DNA from: GCA-002731945 sp036344135
GTDB taxonomy: Bacteria > Pseudomonadota > Alphaproteobacteria > MED-G09
DNA: 9,787 nt
Assembly: GCA_036344135.1 (NCBI GenBank)
Contig: JAYYUG010000073.1
Span: 1 to 9,787, forward strand
Reading direction: 5' to 3'
Under the pieces are notes generated by a model. That model saw nothing but the letters and a program-made list of their open reading frames with translations, searched no databases and was not told the origin of the DNA. The translations under genes and the position numbers were made by a program. This document shows, in pieces, positions 1 through 7,014 of the stretch (the first letter of the stretch is position 1; every line of letters begins with the position of its first letter).

Positions 1-1
1 A

Positions 2-76
2 TCCAAAATGATAAAACTTAATGTTGTTTTAGACGAACCATTACTTCTACAAACAATTAAGCGTTTATTGGGTTAA
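2..76 (+). CDS. possible 3' end of an unidentified gene (partial)
   Basis: The + strand frame starting at base 2 is open from the window edge to a TAA at 74-76, giving 24 codons that end in ...QTIKRLLG. The other two + frames stop early. The stop lies 3 nt from the stop of the convergent dehydrogenase gene, which fits the tight packing elsewhere in the window. An open run of this length is not rare by chance in DNA this AT-rich, and I do not recognise the protein tail, so no function is proposed. Nothing else is visible in bases 1-79, and there is no terminator hairpin between the two stops. Confidence 0.45.
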   Translation, partial: SKMIKLNVVLDEPLLLQTIKRLLG

Positions 77-79
77 GGT

Positions 80-862
80 TTAAAATATTGCATATCCACC
101 ATCGACTACAAACAGATCTCCTGAATGATAAGCTGAAGAATCTGATGCCAAATAGACTGCAATACCGGCAAAATCTTCTGGCTTTCCCCACCTTCGCATG
201 GGCACTCTAGAGATTACTTTATCAGTAAATTTTTGGTTATTTTGATTAGGGATAGTCATATCTGTTGCGATCCAACCAGGAACAATGGTATTAGCTCTAA
301 TTCCGTATCTAGCATGTTCAACAGTAATTCCTTTTATCATTGCTCTTATTCCACCTTTAGAGGCCGCATAAGGCTGAGTCTTTGCAGCACCTTCAATGCC
401 CGCAAGACTAGCAACCCCAATTACAGATCCTCCAGGGTCACCATTCTTTGCTCTTTCTACCATGTGTTTACAAGATTCTCTTAGGGTAAAAAAAACACCA
501 TCCAAATTAACGGATAAAACTTTTCTATAAACTTCAGTATTCATATCTTCAAAGGGGCCACCAAACGCATTCATACCAGCATTTGCAAAGACTGAGTCAA
601 TCCTTCCAAAATCATTGATAACTTCAATAGTCTTTTTTTTGACTTTATCCTCTTGAGATACATCAACTTCGTATGTTTCAACTTTTGTTCCGTATTGACT
701 TAATAATTTTTTTGCCAATTCGTTTTTTTCTTTATTTCTTCCCCATATGGCTACTTTACAACCGCATGAAACTAAACCTTCTGCTATGCCAAGGCCTATT
801 CCCCCATTACCACCTGTAATTAGTGATACCTTACCAGATAAATCAAATAATTTTTTTTTCAC
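80..862 (-). CDS. short-chain dehydrogenase/reductase (SDR family)
   Basis: This 260-residue protein is a full-length classical SDR, an NAD(P)-dependent oxidoreductase that should act on a hydroxyl or keto group of a small cytoplasmic substrate. Visible motifs are the Rossmann glycine motif TGGNGGIG (16-23), NAG at 94-96, the catalytic Asn119 in SVNLDG, Ser152, and YAASK giving Tyr165 and Lys169. PG at 195-196 and the C-terminal VDGG complete the fold. All four catalytic residues are present. Arg42 after the second strand (WGRN) suggests a preference for NADP(H), which is inference. It resembles the FabG / gluconate or 2-deoxy-gluconate dehydrogenase group, but the substrate cannot be read from sequence. 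The start is GTG at 860-862, supported by AGAAGG eight bases upstream. The ATG further upstream (minus-strand coordinates near 880) is out of frame and soon meets TGA. Codons 2-4 are AAA AAA AAA, a nine-A run. The gene stands alone, divergent from the DUF192 gene. Confidence 0.92.
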   Translation of the reverse strand: MKKKLFDLSGKVSLITGGNGGIGLGIAEGLVSCGCKVAIWGRNKEKNELAKKLLSQYGTKVETYEVDVSQEDKVKKKTIEVINDFGRIDSVFANAGMNAFGGPFEDMNTEVYRKVLSVNLDGVFFTLRESCKHMVERAKNGDPGGSVIGVASLAGIEGAAKTQPYAASKGGIRAMIKGITVEHARYGIRANTIVPGWIATDMTIPNQNNQKFTDKVISRVPMRRWGKPEDFAGIAVYLASDSSAYHSGDLFVVDGGYAIF

Positions 863-870
863 ACTTGTAG

Positions 871-876
871 CCTTCT
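871..876 (-). promoter_or_regulatory. Shine-Dalgarno site for the SDR gene
   Basis: AGAAGG on the minus strand lies exactly 8 nt before the GTG at 862. It is what decides the GTG start, because no in-frame ATG exists nearby. Confidence 0.75.
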
Positions 877-892
877 CATTGTTGATGTTAAT

Positions 893-910
893 GCATATAA
901 AATAATATGC
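893..910. promoter_or_regulatory. divergent promoter core with 6-bp inverted repeat
   Basis: The 44-nt gap between the divergent SDR and DUF192 genes contains GCATAT (893-898) and its reverse complement ATATGC (905-910) around six A/T bases. On the + strand TATAAA (896-901) could be a -10 element that would put transcription start at or within a few bases of the DUF192 ATG (907). On the minus strand TATTAT (907-902) could be a -10 that gives the SDR gene a leader of about 33 nt. I see no good -35 for either. The -10 assignments and any operator role are inference, and short A/T matches are common in such DNA. Confidence 0.35.
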
Positions 911-1350
911 GAAGAATTTATATAATCATATTCTTATTAATTTTTAGCAATAGTTTATTTGCGGAATTAAACTTTTCAAATTTGACAATTATTAACGATA
1001 AAGATGAAAAAATTATTTTTAGAGTTGAGGTAGTTGAATCTGAGGAGTTACAAAAAAAAGGCCTTATGTATAGGGATAAATTAGCTCCCCAAACAGGAAT
1101 GTTATTTTTATTTAGAAATAAAAAAAGAGCATCTTTTTGGATGAAAAATACCAATATCCCTCTTGATATCATCTTTATAAAGCAATCAGGAATAATTGAC
1201 TCAGTCAAGAAAAACACGATACCTTTGAGTTTAGAGAAAATTAAATCGGAATCAAAAGTAATTGCAGCGCTTGAAATACCGGCGGGTGAAACCGCATTAT
1301 TCAATATTTCTAAAAATTCATTTGTAGATTTAAGTGGATTGGAAGATTAA
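907..1350 (+). CDS. exported DUF192 family protein
   Basis: The 147-residue product begins with a Sec-type signal peptide: MRR, a hydrophobic stretch IYIIIFLLIF, then a probable cleavage after SLFA (residue 19). The mature part is one DUF192 domain of normal length, with the family hallmarks GLMYRDKL (52-59), GMLFLF (64-69), FWMKNTNIPLDIIFI (77-91) and LEIPAGE (122-128). The family has no settled biochemical role; here the protein is expected in the periplasm. There is no cysteine after the signal peptide, so it is not a lipoprotein, and Leu at position -3 of the cleavage site is slightly atypical. The ATG has no Shine-Dalgarno sequence and sits directly after an A/T-rich -10-like stretch, so translation may be leaderless. 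Its stop is 1 nt from the stop of convergent greA, with no terminator between them. Confidence 0.93.
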   Translation: MRRIYIIIFLLIFSNSLFAELNFSNLTIINDKDEKIIFRVEVVESEELQKKGLMYRDKLAPQTGMLFLFRNKKRASFWMKNTNIPLDIIFIKQSGIIDSVKKNTIPLSLEKIKSESKVIAALEIPAGETALFNISKNSFVDLSGLED

Positions 1351-1351
1351 A

Positions 1352-1825
1352 TTATTTATATATTACTTTTAATATTTCATAGGATTTTCCACCACCAGGA
1401 GTATTAACTTCAACACTATCACCTATTGATTTTCCTATTAGAGACTTGGCTAAGGGTGAGAAAATTGATATTTTCCCTTCGGCAAAATTAGCTTCAACTT
1501 CACCAACAATCATATATTTTGATTCTTCTTCACTATCTTCGTCTACTATTAAGACTGTTGCGCCAAACTTTACATCTCTCCCTGAAAGTGTCGAAGGGTC
1601 AATTACTTCTGCTTTACTAAGTAAGTTTTCAAGTTCTAGGATTCTAGTTTCAATGTGACCTTGTTCTTCTTTAGCAGCATGATACTCAGCATTTTCTGAT
1701 AAATCTCCATGAGCTCTTGCGTCCGCAATAGCGTTTATAACTTTGGGTCTTTGAATAGTTTTTAGATCTTTAAGCTCATTCTCTACTAGAGCTCTTCCTT
1801 TATTAGTAATCGGTATTTTTTGCAT
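1352..1825 (-). CDS. greA: transcription elongation factor GreA
   Basis: GreA binds the secondary channel of RNA polymerase and stimulates cleavage of backtracked RNA so that stalled complexes resume. The 157 residues match the family length. Residues 1-75 form the N-terminal coiled coil, whose tip carries DLSENAEY; Asp41 and Glu44 are the acidic pair that helps hold the catalytic magnesium. The C-terminal FKBP-like domain follows, with TPGGGKSYEILKV at the end. The start is the ATG at 1823-1825, with AAGGG eight nucleotides upstream. The gene lies 45 nt behind carB on the same strand, an arrangement I recall from other alphaproteobacteria, so it may be read through from the car operon. The 45-nt gap also contains TATAAAAT (1861-1854), a weak candidate for its own promoter without a recognisable -35. 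It ends 1 nt from the DUF192 gene. Confidence 0.98.
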   Translation of the reverse strand: MQKIPITNKGRALVENELKDLKTIQRPKVINAIADARAHGDLSENAEYHAAKEEQGHIETRILELENLLSKAEVIDPSTLSGRDVKFGATVLIVDEDSEEESKYMIVGEVEANFAEGKISIFSPLAKSLIGKSIGDSVEVNTPGGGKSYEILKVIYK

Positions 1826-1833
1826 AATTAGAA

Positions 1834-1838
1834 CCCTT
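1834..1838 (-). promoter_or_regulatory. Shine-Dalgarno site for greA
   Basis: AAGGG on the minus strand is followed by 8 nt and then the greA ATG. The site lies in the 45-nt carB-greA gap. Confidence 0.75.
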
Positions 1839-1870
1839 AGAATGTTAACATAAATTTTATAACTTTTAAC

Positions 1871-4800
1871 TCAATTTTTTACTTCGTATGATTGAATAGT
1901 CTCTACATTTATTTCTTGATTTTTAATCGCTTTTATTCCGGATACTGCTGCTTTTGCTCCTGAGACCGTAGTATAGTATGGTGTATTGCTTTCAAGAGAC
2001 GATCTTCTTATAGATTTTGAATCTTTTATCGCTTGTGGAGTTTCAGTTGTATTAAACACTAATGAGACTTTCTTATTATTAATTTCGTCAACTATATGAG
2101 GGCTTCCCTGTAAAACTTTGTTTATAGTCTTCGTTTTTATCCCATTTTTATTTAGATATTCAGAAGTTCCTCTAGTTGCAAGCACTGAAAATCCCATGAT
2201 TTTAAGTTCTTTAACAGGTCTAATTATTTTTTCCTTGTCAGTATCTTTAACAGAAACAAAGACTACTCCTTCCGTGGGTACAGTAGTGCCTCCCGCTATT
2301 TGACTTTTCGCAAAAGCCATACCAAATTCTCTGTCTATACCCATAACCTCCCCGGTTGATCTCATTTCAGGACCTAAAATTGTATCTACCCCAGGGAACC
2401 TTTTAAAAGGGAAGACAGCTTCTTTTATCGCTATATGATCTAACTTTCTTTCCTTTAAGTTTAAACTCTCCAAGGCTTTTCCTGACATAAGCTGAGTAGC
2501 TAATTTTGCTATAGGTATCCCTGAAACTTTTGCAACAAAAGGAACTGTTCTGCTAGCTCTTGGGTTTACTTCTAAAATGAAAACCTTTTCTTCTTTTACA
2601 GCAAATTGAACGTTCATCAATCCTTTGACTTTAAGAGATTTTGCTAAATTAATAATATTTTCTTTTAATTTTAATAGAGTTTCCTCTTTGAGAGAAAAGG
2701 GAGGCATTGAGCAAGCAGAATCTCCAGAGTGGACTCCCGCTTCTTCGATGTGTTCCAATATACCAGCTATATAGACATCTTTTCCATCAGATAGCGCATC
2801 TACATCAACCTCAATAGCATCCCTTAGGTATGAATCTATTAGAACTGGGCTAGACCCTGAAACTACTACGGCTTCCTTTATATATTTTTCAAGTTGATTT
2901 GGAGAATGGACTATTTCCATTGCCCTTCCTCCTAAAACATATGAAGGCCTTATCACAACTGGATACCCAACATTTTCGGCTATTTTTATAGCTTCACTTG
3001 AAGATCTGGCTATTCCATTATTTGGCTGAAGTATATTCAGCGAGCTTACTAACTCCTTAAATCTGTCTCGATCTTCGGCAAGATCAATAGCATCTTGGCT
3101 GGTTCCAAGGATTTTTACATTTATTTCATTAGTTTCAAATTCCTTAGCAAGTTTAAGGGGTGTTTGCCCTCCAAATTGCACTATTAAACCTAATAAGTTA
3201 CCATTTGAAGATTCATTCTCAACAATTTCTAATACATCCTCTAGGGTTAAGGGTTCAAAATATAACCTATCTGAAGTATCATAATCGGTTGATACTGTCT
3301 CAGGATTACAGTTAATCATGATGCTTTCTAGGTTCAAATCTGAAAGTGCAAAAGCTGCGTGACAGCAACAATAATCGAACTCAATTCCTTGGCCAATTCT
3401 ATTTGGACCACCGCCAAGAATAATTACCTTATCCTTTTTAGAGGGAGAAGATTCACAGAATTTTTTAGTAGAATACAAATTTTTTCCATAAGTTGAATAC
3501 ATATAATCCGTTTTTGTTTCAAATTCTGCTGCACAAGTATCTACTTTTTTGTAGACAGGCCTAACTCCAAGTTTATGTCTGATTTTTCTTACATTTTTTT
3601 CATTCAACCCACTAAGTTCTGATAAACGAGCATCAGAAAACCCTTGCGACTTTAACCATCTCATATTTACTTCATCTTTTGGTATTCCATCTTTTTTTAC
3701 CAGTTCTTCACAGTTAATTATTTCATTGATTTGATCTATAAACCAAGGGTCATATTTAGTTATTGAGCATATCTCTTCAACTGAGAAATTATTTCGAAGA
3801 GCCTCACCTACTACAAGCAATCTTTCAGGTATATTTTGCGCTAATAGATTTTTTAAATCCTTTTTAGTCCATATTTTCTCATTATCTCTCTTTAAATTAT
3901 TCAATCCGTTAAGACCATTTTCTAAAGACCTAAGACCTTTTTGAAAGGATTCTTTAAAATTGCTACCTATAGACATGATTTCTCCTACGGATTTCATAGA
4001 AGTGGTTAGCAGGGGCTTTGATCCAGGAAATTTTTCAAAAGCAAATCGTGGTATTTTAGTTACAACATAGTCTATTGATGGCTCAAAGGAGGCGGGGGTC
4101 GTTTTGGTTATATAATTTATGAGTTCGTCTAAATTATAACCAACAGCTAGAAGAGCAGCAATCTTAGCAATCGGAAATCCAGTTGCTTTTGAGGCCAGAG
4201 CTGAGGATCTTGAAACCCTAGGATTCATTTCTATAATAACTATTCTTCCATCTTTAGGGTTAATTGCGAATTGAACATTTGAACCGCCTGTATCTACGCC
4301 TATTTCCCTTAGAGTGCTGATTGAGGCGTTTCTTAACTCTTGATACTCCTTGTCAGTCAATGTTAAGGCTGGTGCAACAGTGATCGAATCTCCGGTATGG
4401 ACACCCATTGGGTCAATATTTTCAATGGAGCATATTATTATACAATTATCAGATTTGTCCCTCACTACTTCCATCTCGAATTCTTTCCACCCAATTACAG
4501 ATTCTTCTACCAAGACTTCACTATTTGGAGAAATTTTTAGCCCTTCCTCGACAATAGTTTCAAATTCATCATTATTTTTTGCAATGCCACCACCTGTTCC
4601 TCCGAGAGTAAAAGAAGGCCTTATAATTGCAGGCAACCCAATAATTTTTAATTGTTTTTTTGCTTCAGATACAGAATGCGCAATATAAGACTTCGGGGTT
4701 TCAAGCCCAATTGAATTCATTGCCTCTTTAAATTTTTCTCTATTTTCTGCTTTGGAGATAGCTTTTTCATTTGCTCCAATAAGCTCAACCTCATTTTCCC

Positions 4801-5125
4801 TTAGGAAGCCAGTTTCAGAAATTTCTAGCGCAACATTTAATGCTGTTTGACCACCCATAGTAGGCAATAGTGCATCAGGTTTTTCTTTTTCTATAATCTT
4901 CTTGATAACTTCAGCTGTAATTGGTTCTATATAGGTAGCATCAGCAATTTCTGGATCTGTCATAATTGTAGCAGGGTTAGAATTTATCAAAATAATCCTA
5001 TATCCTTCACCTTTAAGAGCTTTACAGGCTTGGGTACCAGAATAATCAAACTCACAAGCTTGCCCAATAATAATTGGACCAGCACCAATAACTAAAATAC
5101 TTTTAATATCATCTCGTCTAGGCAT
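1871..5125 (-). CDS. carB: carbamoyl-phosphate synthase large subunit
   Basis: CarB uses two ATP, bicarbonate and ammonia delivered from CarA to make carbamoyl phosphate for pyrimidine and arginine synthesis in the cytoplasm. From the chosen start it is 1084 residues, the usual full length. By family layout it has an N-terminal carboxyphosphate ATP-grasp half (about 1-400; IGAGPIIIGQACEFDYSG near 13-30, NSNPATIMTDPE near 48-59), an oligomerisation domain (about 400-555), a C-terminal carbamate-phosphorylating ATP-grasp half (GGGPNRIGQGIEFDYCC, NCNPETVSTDYD) and an MGS-like allosteric domain (about 940-1084). Lys964, Thr984, Thr987, Lys1003 and Asn1025 align, all at a constant offset of 10, with the E. 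coli UMP-contact residues I recall, so UMP inhibition is likely. The ATG at 5123-5125 is preferred over an in-frame TTG at 5141-5143: it gives the family N-terminus MPRRDDIKSI and has GAGAG 8 nt upstream. It overlaps the carA end by 8 nt. The stop is TGA. Confidence 0.99.
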   Translation of the reverse strand: MPRRDDIKSILVIGAGPIIIGQACEFDYSGTQACKALKGEGYRIILINSNPATIMTDPEIADATYIEPITAEVIKKIIEKEKPDALLPTMGGQTALNVALEISETGFLRENEVELIGANEKAISKAENREKFKEAMNSIGLETPKSYIAHSVSEAKKQLKIIGLPAIIRPSFTLGGTGGGIAKNNDEFETIVEEGLKISPNSEVLVEESVIGWKEFEMEVVRDKSDNCIIICSIENIDPMGVHTGDSITVAPALTLTDKEYQELRNASISTLREIGVDTGGSNVQFAINPKDGRIVIIEMNPRVSRSSALASKATGFPIAKIAALLAVGYNLDELINYITKTTPASFEPSIDYVVTKIPRFAFEKFPGSKPLLTTSMKSVGEIMSIGSNFKESFQKGLRSLENGLNGLNNLKRDNEKIWTKKDLKNLLAQNIPERLLVVGEALRNNFSVEEICSITKYDPWFIDQINEIINCEELVKKDGIPKDEVNMRWLKSQGFSDARLSELSGLNEKNVRKIRHKLGVRPVYKKVDTCAAEFETKTDYMYSTYGKNLYSTKKFCESSPSKKDKVIILGGGPNRIGQGIEFDYCCCHAAFALSDLNLESIMINCNPETVSTDYDTSDRLYFEPLTLEDVLEIVENESSNGNLLGLIVQFGGQTPLKLAKEFETNEINVKILGTSQDAIDLAEDRDRFKELVSSLNILQPNNGIARSSSEAIKIAENVGYPVVIRPSYVLGGRAMEIVHSPNQLEKYIKEAVVVSGSSPVLIDSYLRDAIEVDVDALSDGKDVYIAGILEHIEEAGVHSGDSACSMPPFSLKEETLLKLKENIINLAKSLKVKGLMNVQFAVKEEKVFILEVNPRASRTVPFVAKVSGIPIAKLATQLMSGKALESLNLKERKLDHIAIKEAVFPFKRFPGVDTILGPEMRSTGEVMGIDREFGMAFAKSQIAGGTTVPTEGVVFVSVKDTDKEKIIRPVKELKIMGFSVLATRGTSEYLNKNGIKTKTINKVLQGSPHIVDEINNKKVSLVFNTTETPQAIKDSKSIRRSSLESNTPYYTTVSGAKAAVSGIKAIKNQEINVETIQSYEVKN

Positions 5126-6278
5126 ATTTGTTTCTCTCAACAAGATTTAGGAATTTATCAAATAAGTAGTATGAATCATTTGGGCCTGGCGAAGCCTCAG
5201 GATGATGTTGGACAGAAAATATAGGTTTGTTTGAAATTTTTATTCCACAATTACTATCATCAAAAAGACTCAAGTGGGTTTGAGTAATATTACGAGGTAA
5301 GGATTTATAATCTACAGCAAAACCATGATTCATTGATGTTATGGTTACTTTACCGCTTTCCATGTCTTTAACGGGATGATTTGCACCATGATGGCCTTGA
5401 TGCATTTTATTAGTTTTACCACCAAGAGCCAAAGCTAATATTTGGTGACCTAGGCAAATACCGAAAGTAGGGATTTCTTGGTCTATTATCTCCTTTATTA
5501 TTTTTATTGCATACGAACCTGTTGCTTCTGGATCGCCAGGACCATTAGATAAGAAAATTCCATCAGGTTTTAATTTTATTATTTCCTCATACGTATAATT
5601 ACATGGCACTACTGTTATTTTATTAAATCTTGAAGATAAACACCTAAGTATATTTTTTTTAATACCATAATCTATTGCAACAATGTGTGATGAAGATTTT
5701 TTTATTTCTTTTTTTTTATATATGCCAACTTCAGGTTCTCTCCAAACGTATTTTTTCTTAGTTGATACTTTGATAGCTAGATCCTGACCAACTATTCCTC
5801 CCCATTTTTTAGATTCTTTCAAATATTTATCAAATTCTTTTACGCCAGATGGATTATTAACAATAGTTCCGTCAATTAATCCGTTCAGCCGAATATGGTT
5901 TGTTATTGCTCTAGTATCTACTCCTCCAATTGCCACTATTTTGTTTTCTTTTAACCACCTATTTAAATTTTTTTCTGATCTCCAACTAGATGGAGAAGTA
6001 ATTCCAGATCCTAGTATAACTCCAGATAAGAAAGGTTTAGAAAGGCATTCATAATCAAGACGATTGACTCCCACATTTCCTATATGAGGAAAGGTGAAGG
6101 TTATTATTTGAGAACAATAAGATGGATCAGTCATAATTTCTTGGTAACCTGAAATAGCCGTATTAAAACAAACCTCTCCAGTGACCTGACCTACATAACC
6201 AAGCCCAAAACCTTCAAAAATACTTCCATCTTTTAATACTATTGCCCCAGTCGGATTCTGATTAATCCACTTAGACAT
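5118..6278 (-). CDS. carA: carbamoyl-phosphate synthase small subunit (glutamine amidotransferase)
   Basis: CarA hydrolyses glutamine and channels the ammonia to CarB. The product is 386 residues, normal for the family. The N-terminal CarA-specific domain starts at GAIVLKDGSIFEG and contains the typical GEVCFNTAISGYQEIMTDPSY. The C-terminal class I amidotransferase domain shows SNGPGDP (244-250), the nucleophile elbow GICLGHQ with Cys275, and QHHPEASPGP with His359 and Glu361, so the catalytic triad is intact. The ATG at 6276-6278 is chosen because a GAG lies 8 nt upstream, the same spacing as in the other minus-strand genes. A GTG three codons earlier (6285-6287) is possible but has only a T-rich tract before it. 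The carA stop (TAG) lies inside the first codons of carB, which suggests translational coupling to keep the subunits in balance. It is first in the carA-carB-greA unit and divergent from yqeY. Confidence 0.99.
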   Translation of the reverse strand: MSKWINQNPTGAIVLKDGSIFEGFGLGYVGQVTGEVCFNTAISGYQEIMTDPSYCSQIITFTFPHIGNVGVNRLDYECLSKPFLSGVILGSGITSPSSWRSEKNLNRWLKENKIVAIGGVDTRAITNHIRLNGLIDGTIVNNPSGVKEFDKYLKESKKWGGIVGQDLAIKVSTKKKYVWREPEVGIYKKKEIKKSSSHIVAIDYGIKKNILRCLSSRFNKITVVPCNYTYEEIIKLKPDGIFLSNGPGDPEATGSYAIKIIKEIIDQEIPTFGICLGHQILALALGGKTNKMHQGHHGANHPVKDMESGKVTITSMNHGFAVDYKSLPRNITQTHLSLFDDSNCGIKISNKPIFSVQHHPEASPGPNDSYYLFDKFLNLVERNKYA

Positions 6279-6309
6279 ATAAGACACTCAATAAAAAAAA
6301 AGAGTTATG

Positions 6310-6338
6310 ATAATAGGTCTTAAAAAAAGTTTTATCTA
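6310..6338 (-). promoter_or_regulatory. candidate downstream carA promoter ahead of a T9 tract
   Basis: On the minus strand TAGATA (6338-6333, 4/6 match to TTGACA), a 17-nt spacer and TATTAT (6315-6310, 5/6 match to TATAAT) would start RNA near 6305-6303, immediately before a run of nine T (6301-6293). The leader to the carA ATG would be about 25 nt. It overlaps the other carA candidate, and I cannot tell which is used. Confidence 0.35.
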
Positions 6339-6360
6339 ACATATCTTGAGAAATTGTCAC
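6331..6360 (-). promoter_or_regulatory. candidate upstream carA promoter
   Basis: On the minus strand GTGACA (6360-6355, 5/6 match to TTGACA) is followed by an 18-nt spacer and GATAAA (6336-6331, 4/6 match to TATAAT). Transcription would start near 6324, leaving a leader of about 45 nt that contains the T9 tract. No clear operator, riboswitch or attenuator hairpin is visible in this leader. Confidence 0.4.
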
Positions 6361-6491
6361 AATCTTTCTCCGGTTATTCAGATTCATCATAAAAACGAAT
6401 CAATTTTATTAAACACAAATTGTCGGAATCTATAAATACTACATACCAACGTCAAGAAGAGTTTAAGATTAGATTAATTTTTTTAATACCT

Positions 6492-6520
6492 TTGAAGAAT
6501 CTGTCGATCCAAAGTATCAT
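6492..6520 (+). promoter_or_regulatory. candidate sigma-70 promoter for yqeY-dnaG-rpoD
   Basis: TTGAAG (6492-6497, 4/6 to consensus) and TATCAT (6515-6520, 5/6) are separated by the ideal 17 nt. Start of transcription would be near 6527, about 18 nt before the yqeY ATG. It is the best -35/-10 pair I found on the + strand of the 266-nt gap. The rest of that gap (6279-6544) is A/T-rich and shows no small gene or strong hairpin. Confidence 0.5.
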
Positions 6521-6544
6521 TAGATAAGAGACTAATAAAAGAAA

Positions 6545-7000
6545 ATGTTAGAAGATTTATTTAAAGAAGAACTCGTCAAATCAATGAAAGAAAGAGATAC
6601 TCTTCGTGTATCAACTTTGAGAATGATTATTTCATCAATTAAAGATTTGGAGATTAGCAGGAGGTCTTCTAATAGTAATCAAATAAAAGATGAGGATATT
6701 ATTCAAATACTTTCTAAAATGATCAAACAAAGAAGAGAAGCTGCATTAACGTATGAAAAGGGTGGAAGGAAAGATCTTCAGGATAAAGAAAATGAAGAAA
6801 TTAAGATAATAGAAATATTTATGCCAAATCAATTGAGTGTTGAAGAAATACATGAAATTATTAATGATATATTAAATGAAAATGATTACAAAGAAATGAG
6901 AGATATGGGTTCGGCGATGTCAATTTTGAAGGAAAAGTTTTCAGGCAAAATGGATTTAGGTCTTGCCTCTAAAATAGTTAAAGAAAAATTAGAGGGATAG
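6545..7000 (+). CDS. yqeY: GatB/YqeY domain protein
   Basis: The 151-residue protein is a stand-alone YqeY, related to the C-terminal tRNA-binding tail of the GatB subunit of Asp/Glu-tRNA amidotransferase. Its cellular role is not settled; a link to tRNA or translation is inferred from the homology. Family signatures are LRVSTLRMI (20-28), the charged block RREAALTYEKGGRKDL (63-78), IFMPNQLS (91-98) and the C-terminal MGSAMSILKEKFSGKMD (121-137). It is almost all helical in character, soluble and without a signal peptide. The ATG has no good Shine-Dalgarno: AAGAG (6526-6530) is 14 nt away, and the predicted leader is only about 18 nt. It ends 14 nt before dnaG on the same strand, so it is the first gene of the yqeY-dnaG-rpoD unit. 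Confidence 0.96.
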   Translation: MLEDLFKEELVKSMKERDTLRVSTLRMIISSIKDLEISRRSSNSNQIKDEDIIQILSKMIKQRREAALTYEKGGRKDLQDKENEEIKIIEIFMPNQLSVEEIHEIINDILNENDYKEMRDMGSAMSILKEKFSGKMDLGLASKIVKEKLEG

Positions 7001-7002
7001 GG

Positions 7003-7008
7003 TATAAT
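7003..7008 (+). promoter_or_regulatory. perfect -10 hexamer directly before dnaG
   Basis: TATAAT occupies 7003-7008 in the 14-nt yqeY-dnaG gap and is followed by 6 nt and the dnaG ATG. If active, RNA would begin at or next to the ATG, giving a leaderless dnaG message. No -35 of quality is seen 16-18 nt upstream and there is no TG extension, so activity is uncertain. Confidence 0.35.
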
Positions 7009-7014
7009 TCTAAA

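Noticed and set aside
918..1304. Minus-strand open frame of 128 codons opposite the DUF192 gene
   Set aside because: The plus strand encodes a complete DUF192 protein with signal peptide and all family motifs; the antisense frame has none.
4350..4688. Plus-strand open frame of 112 codons inside carB
   Set aside because: It is a shadow of the conserved ATP-grasp coding sequence on the other strand, with no ribosome site or recognisable domain.
5126..5143. TTG start extending CarB by six residues
   Set aside because: The ATG at 5123-5125 gives the standard family N-terminus and has GAGAG 8 nt upstream; the extension only adds residues lying in the carA coding region.
6279..6287. GTG start extending CarA by three residues
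   Set aside because: It is preceded by a T-rich tract without a ribosome site, while the ATG at 6276-6278 has a GAG at the usual 8-nt distance.
6281..6321. Possible leader hairpin AAGAC ... GTCTT with inner ACTC/GAGT before carA
   Set aside because: The stem is short and interrupted by an 11-nt bulge; it is too weak to call an attenuator without folding and conservation evidence.
6381..6401. GATTC ... GAATC inverted repeat in the carA-yqeY gap
   Set aside because: Arms of 5 bp with an 11-nt spacer are expected by chance, and it does not coincide with either promoter candidate.
6473..6487. ATTAA-T5-TTAAT hairpin upstream of yqeY
   Set aside because: A five-pair stem made only of A and T would not be stable and is expected in this base composition.
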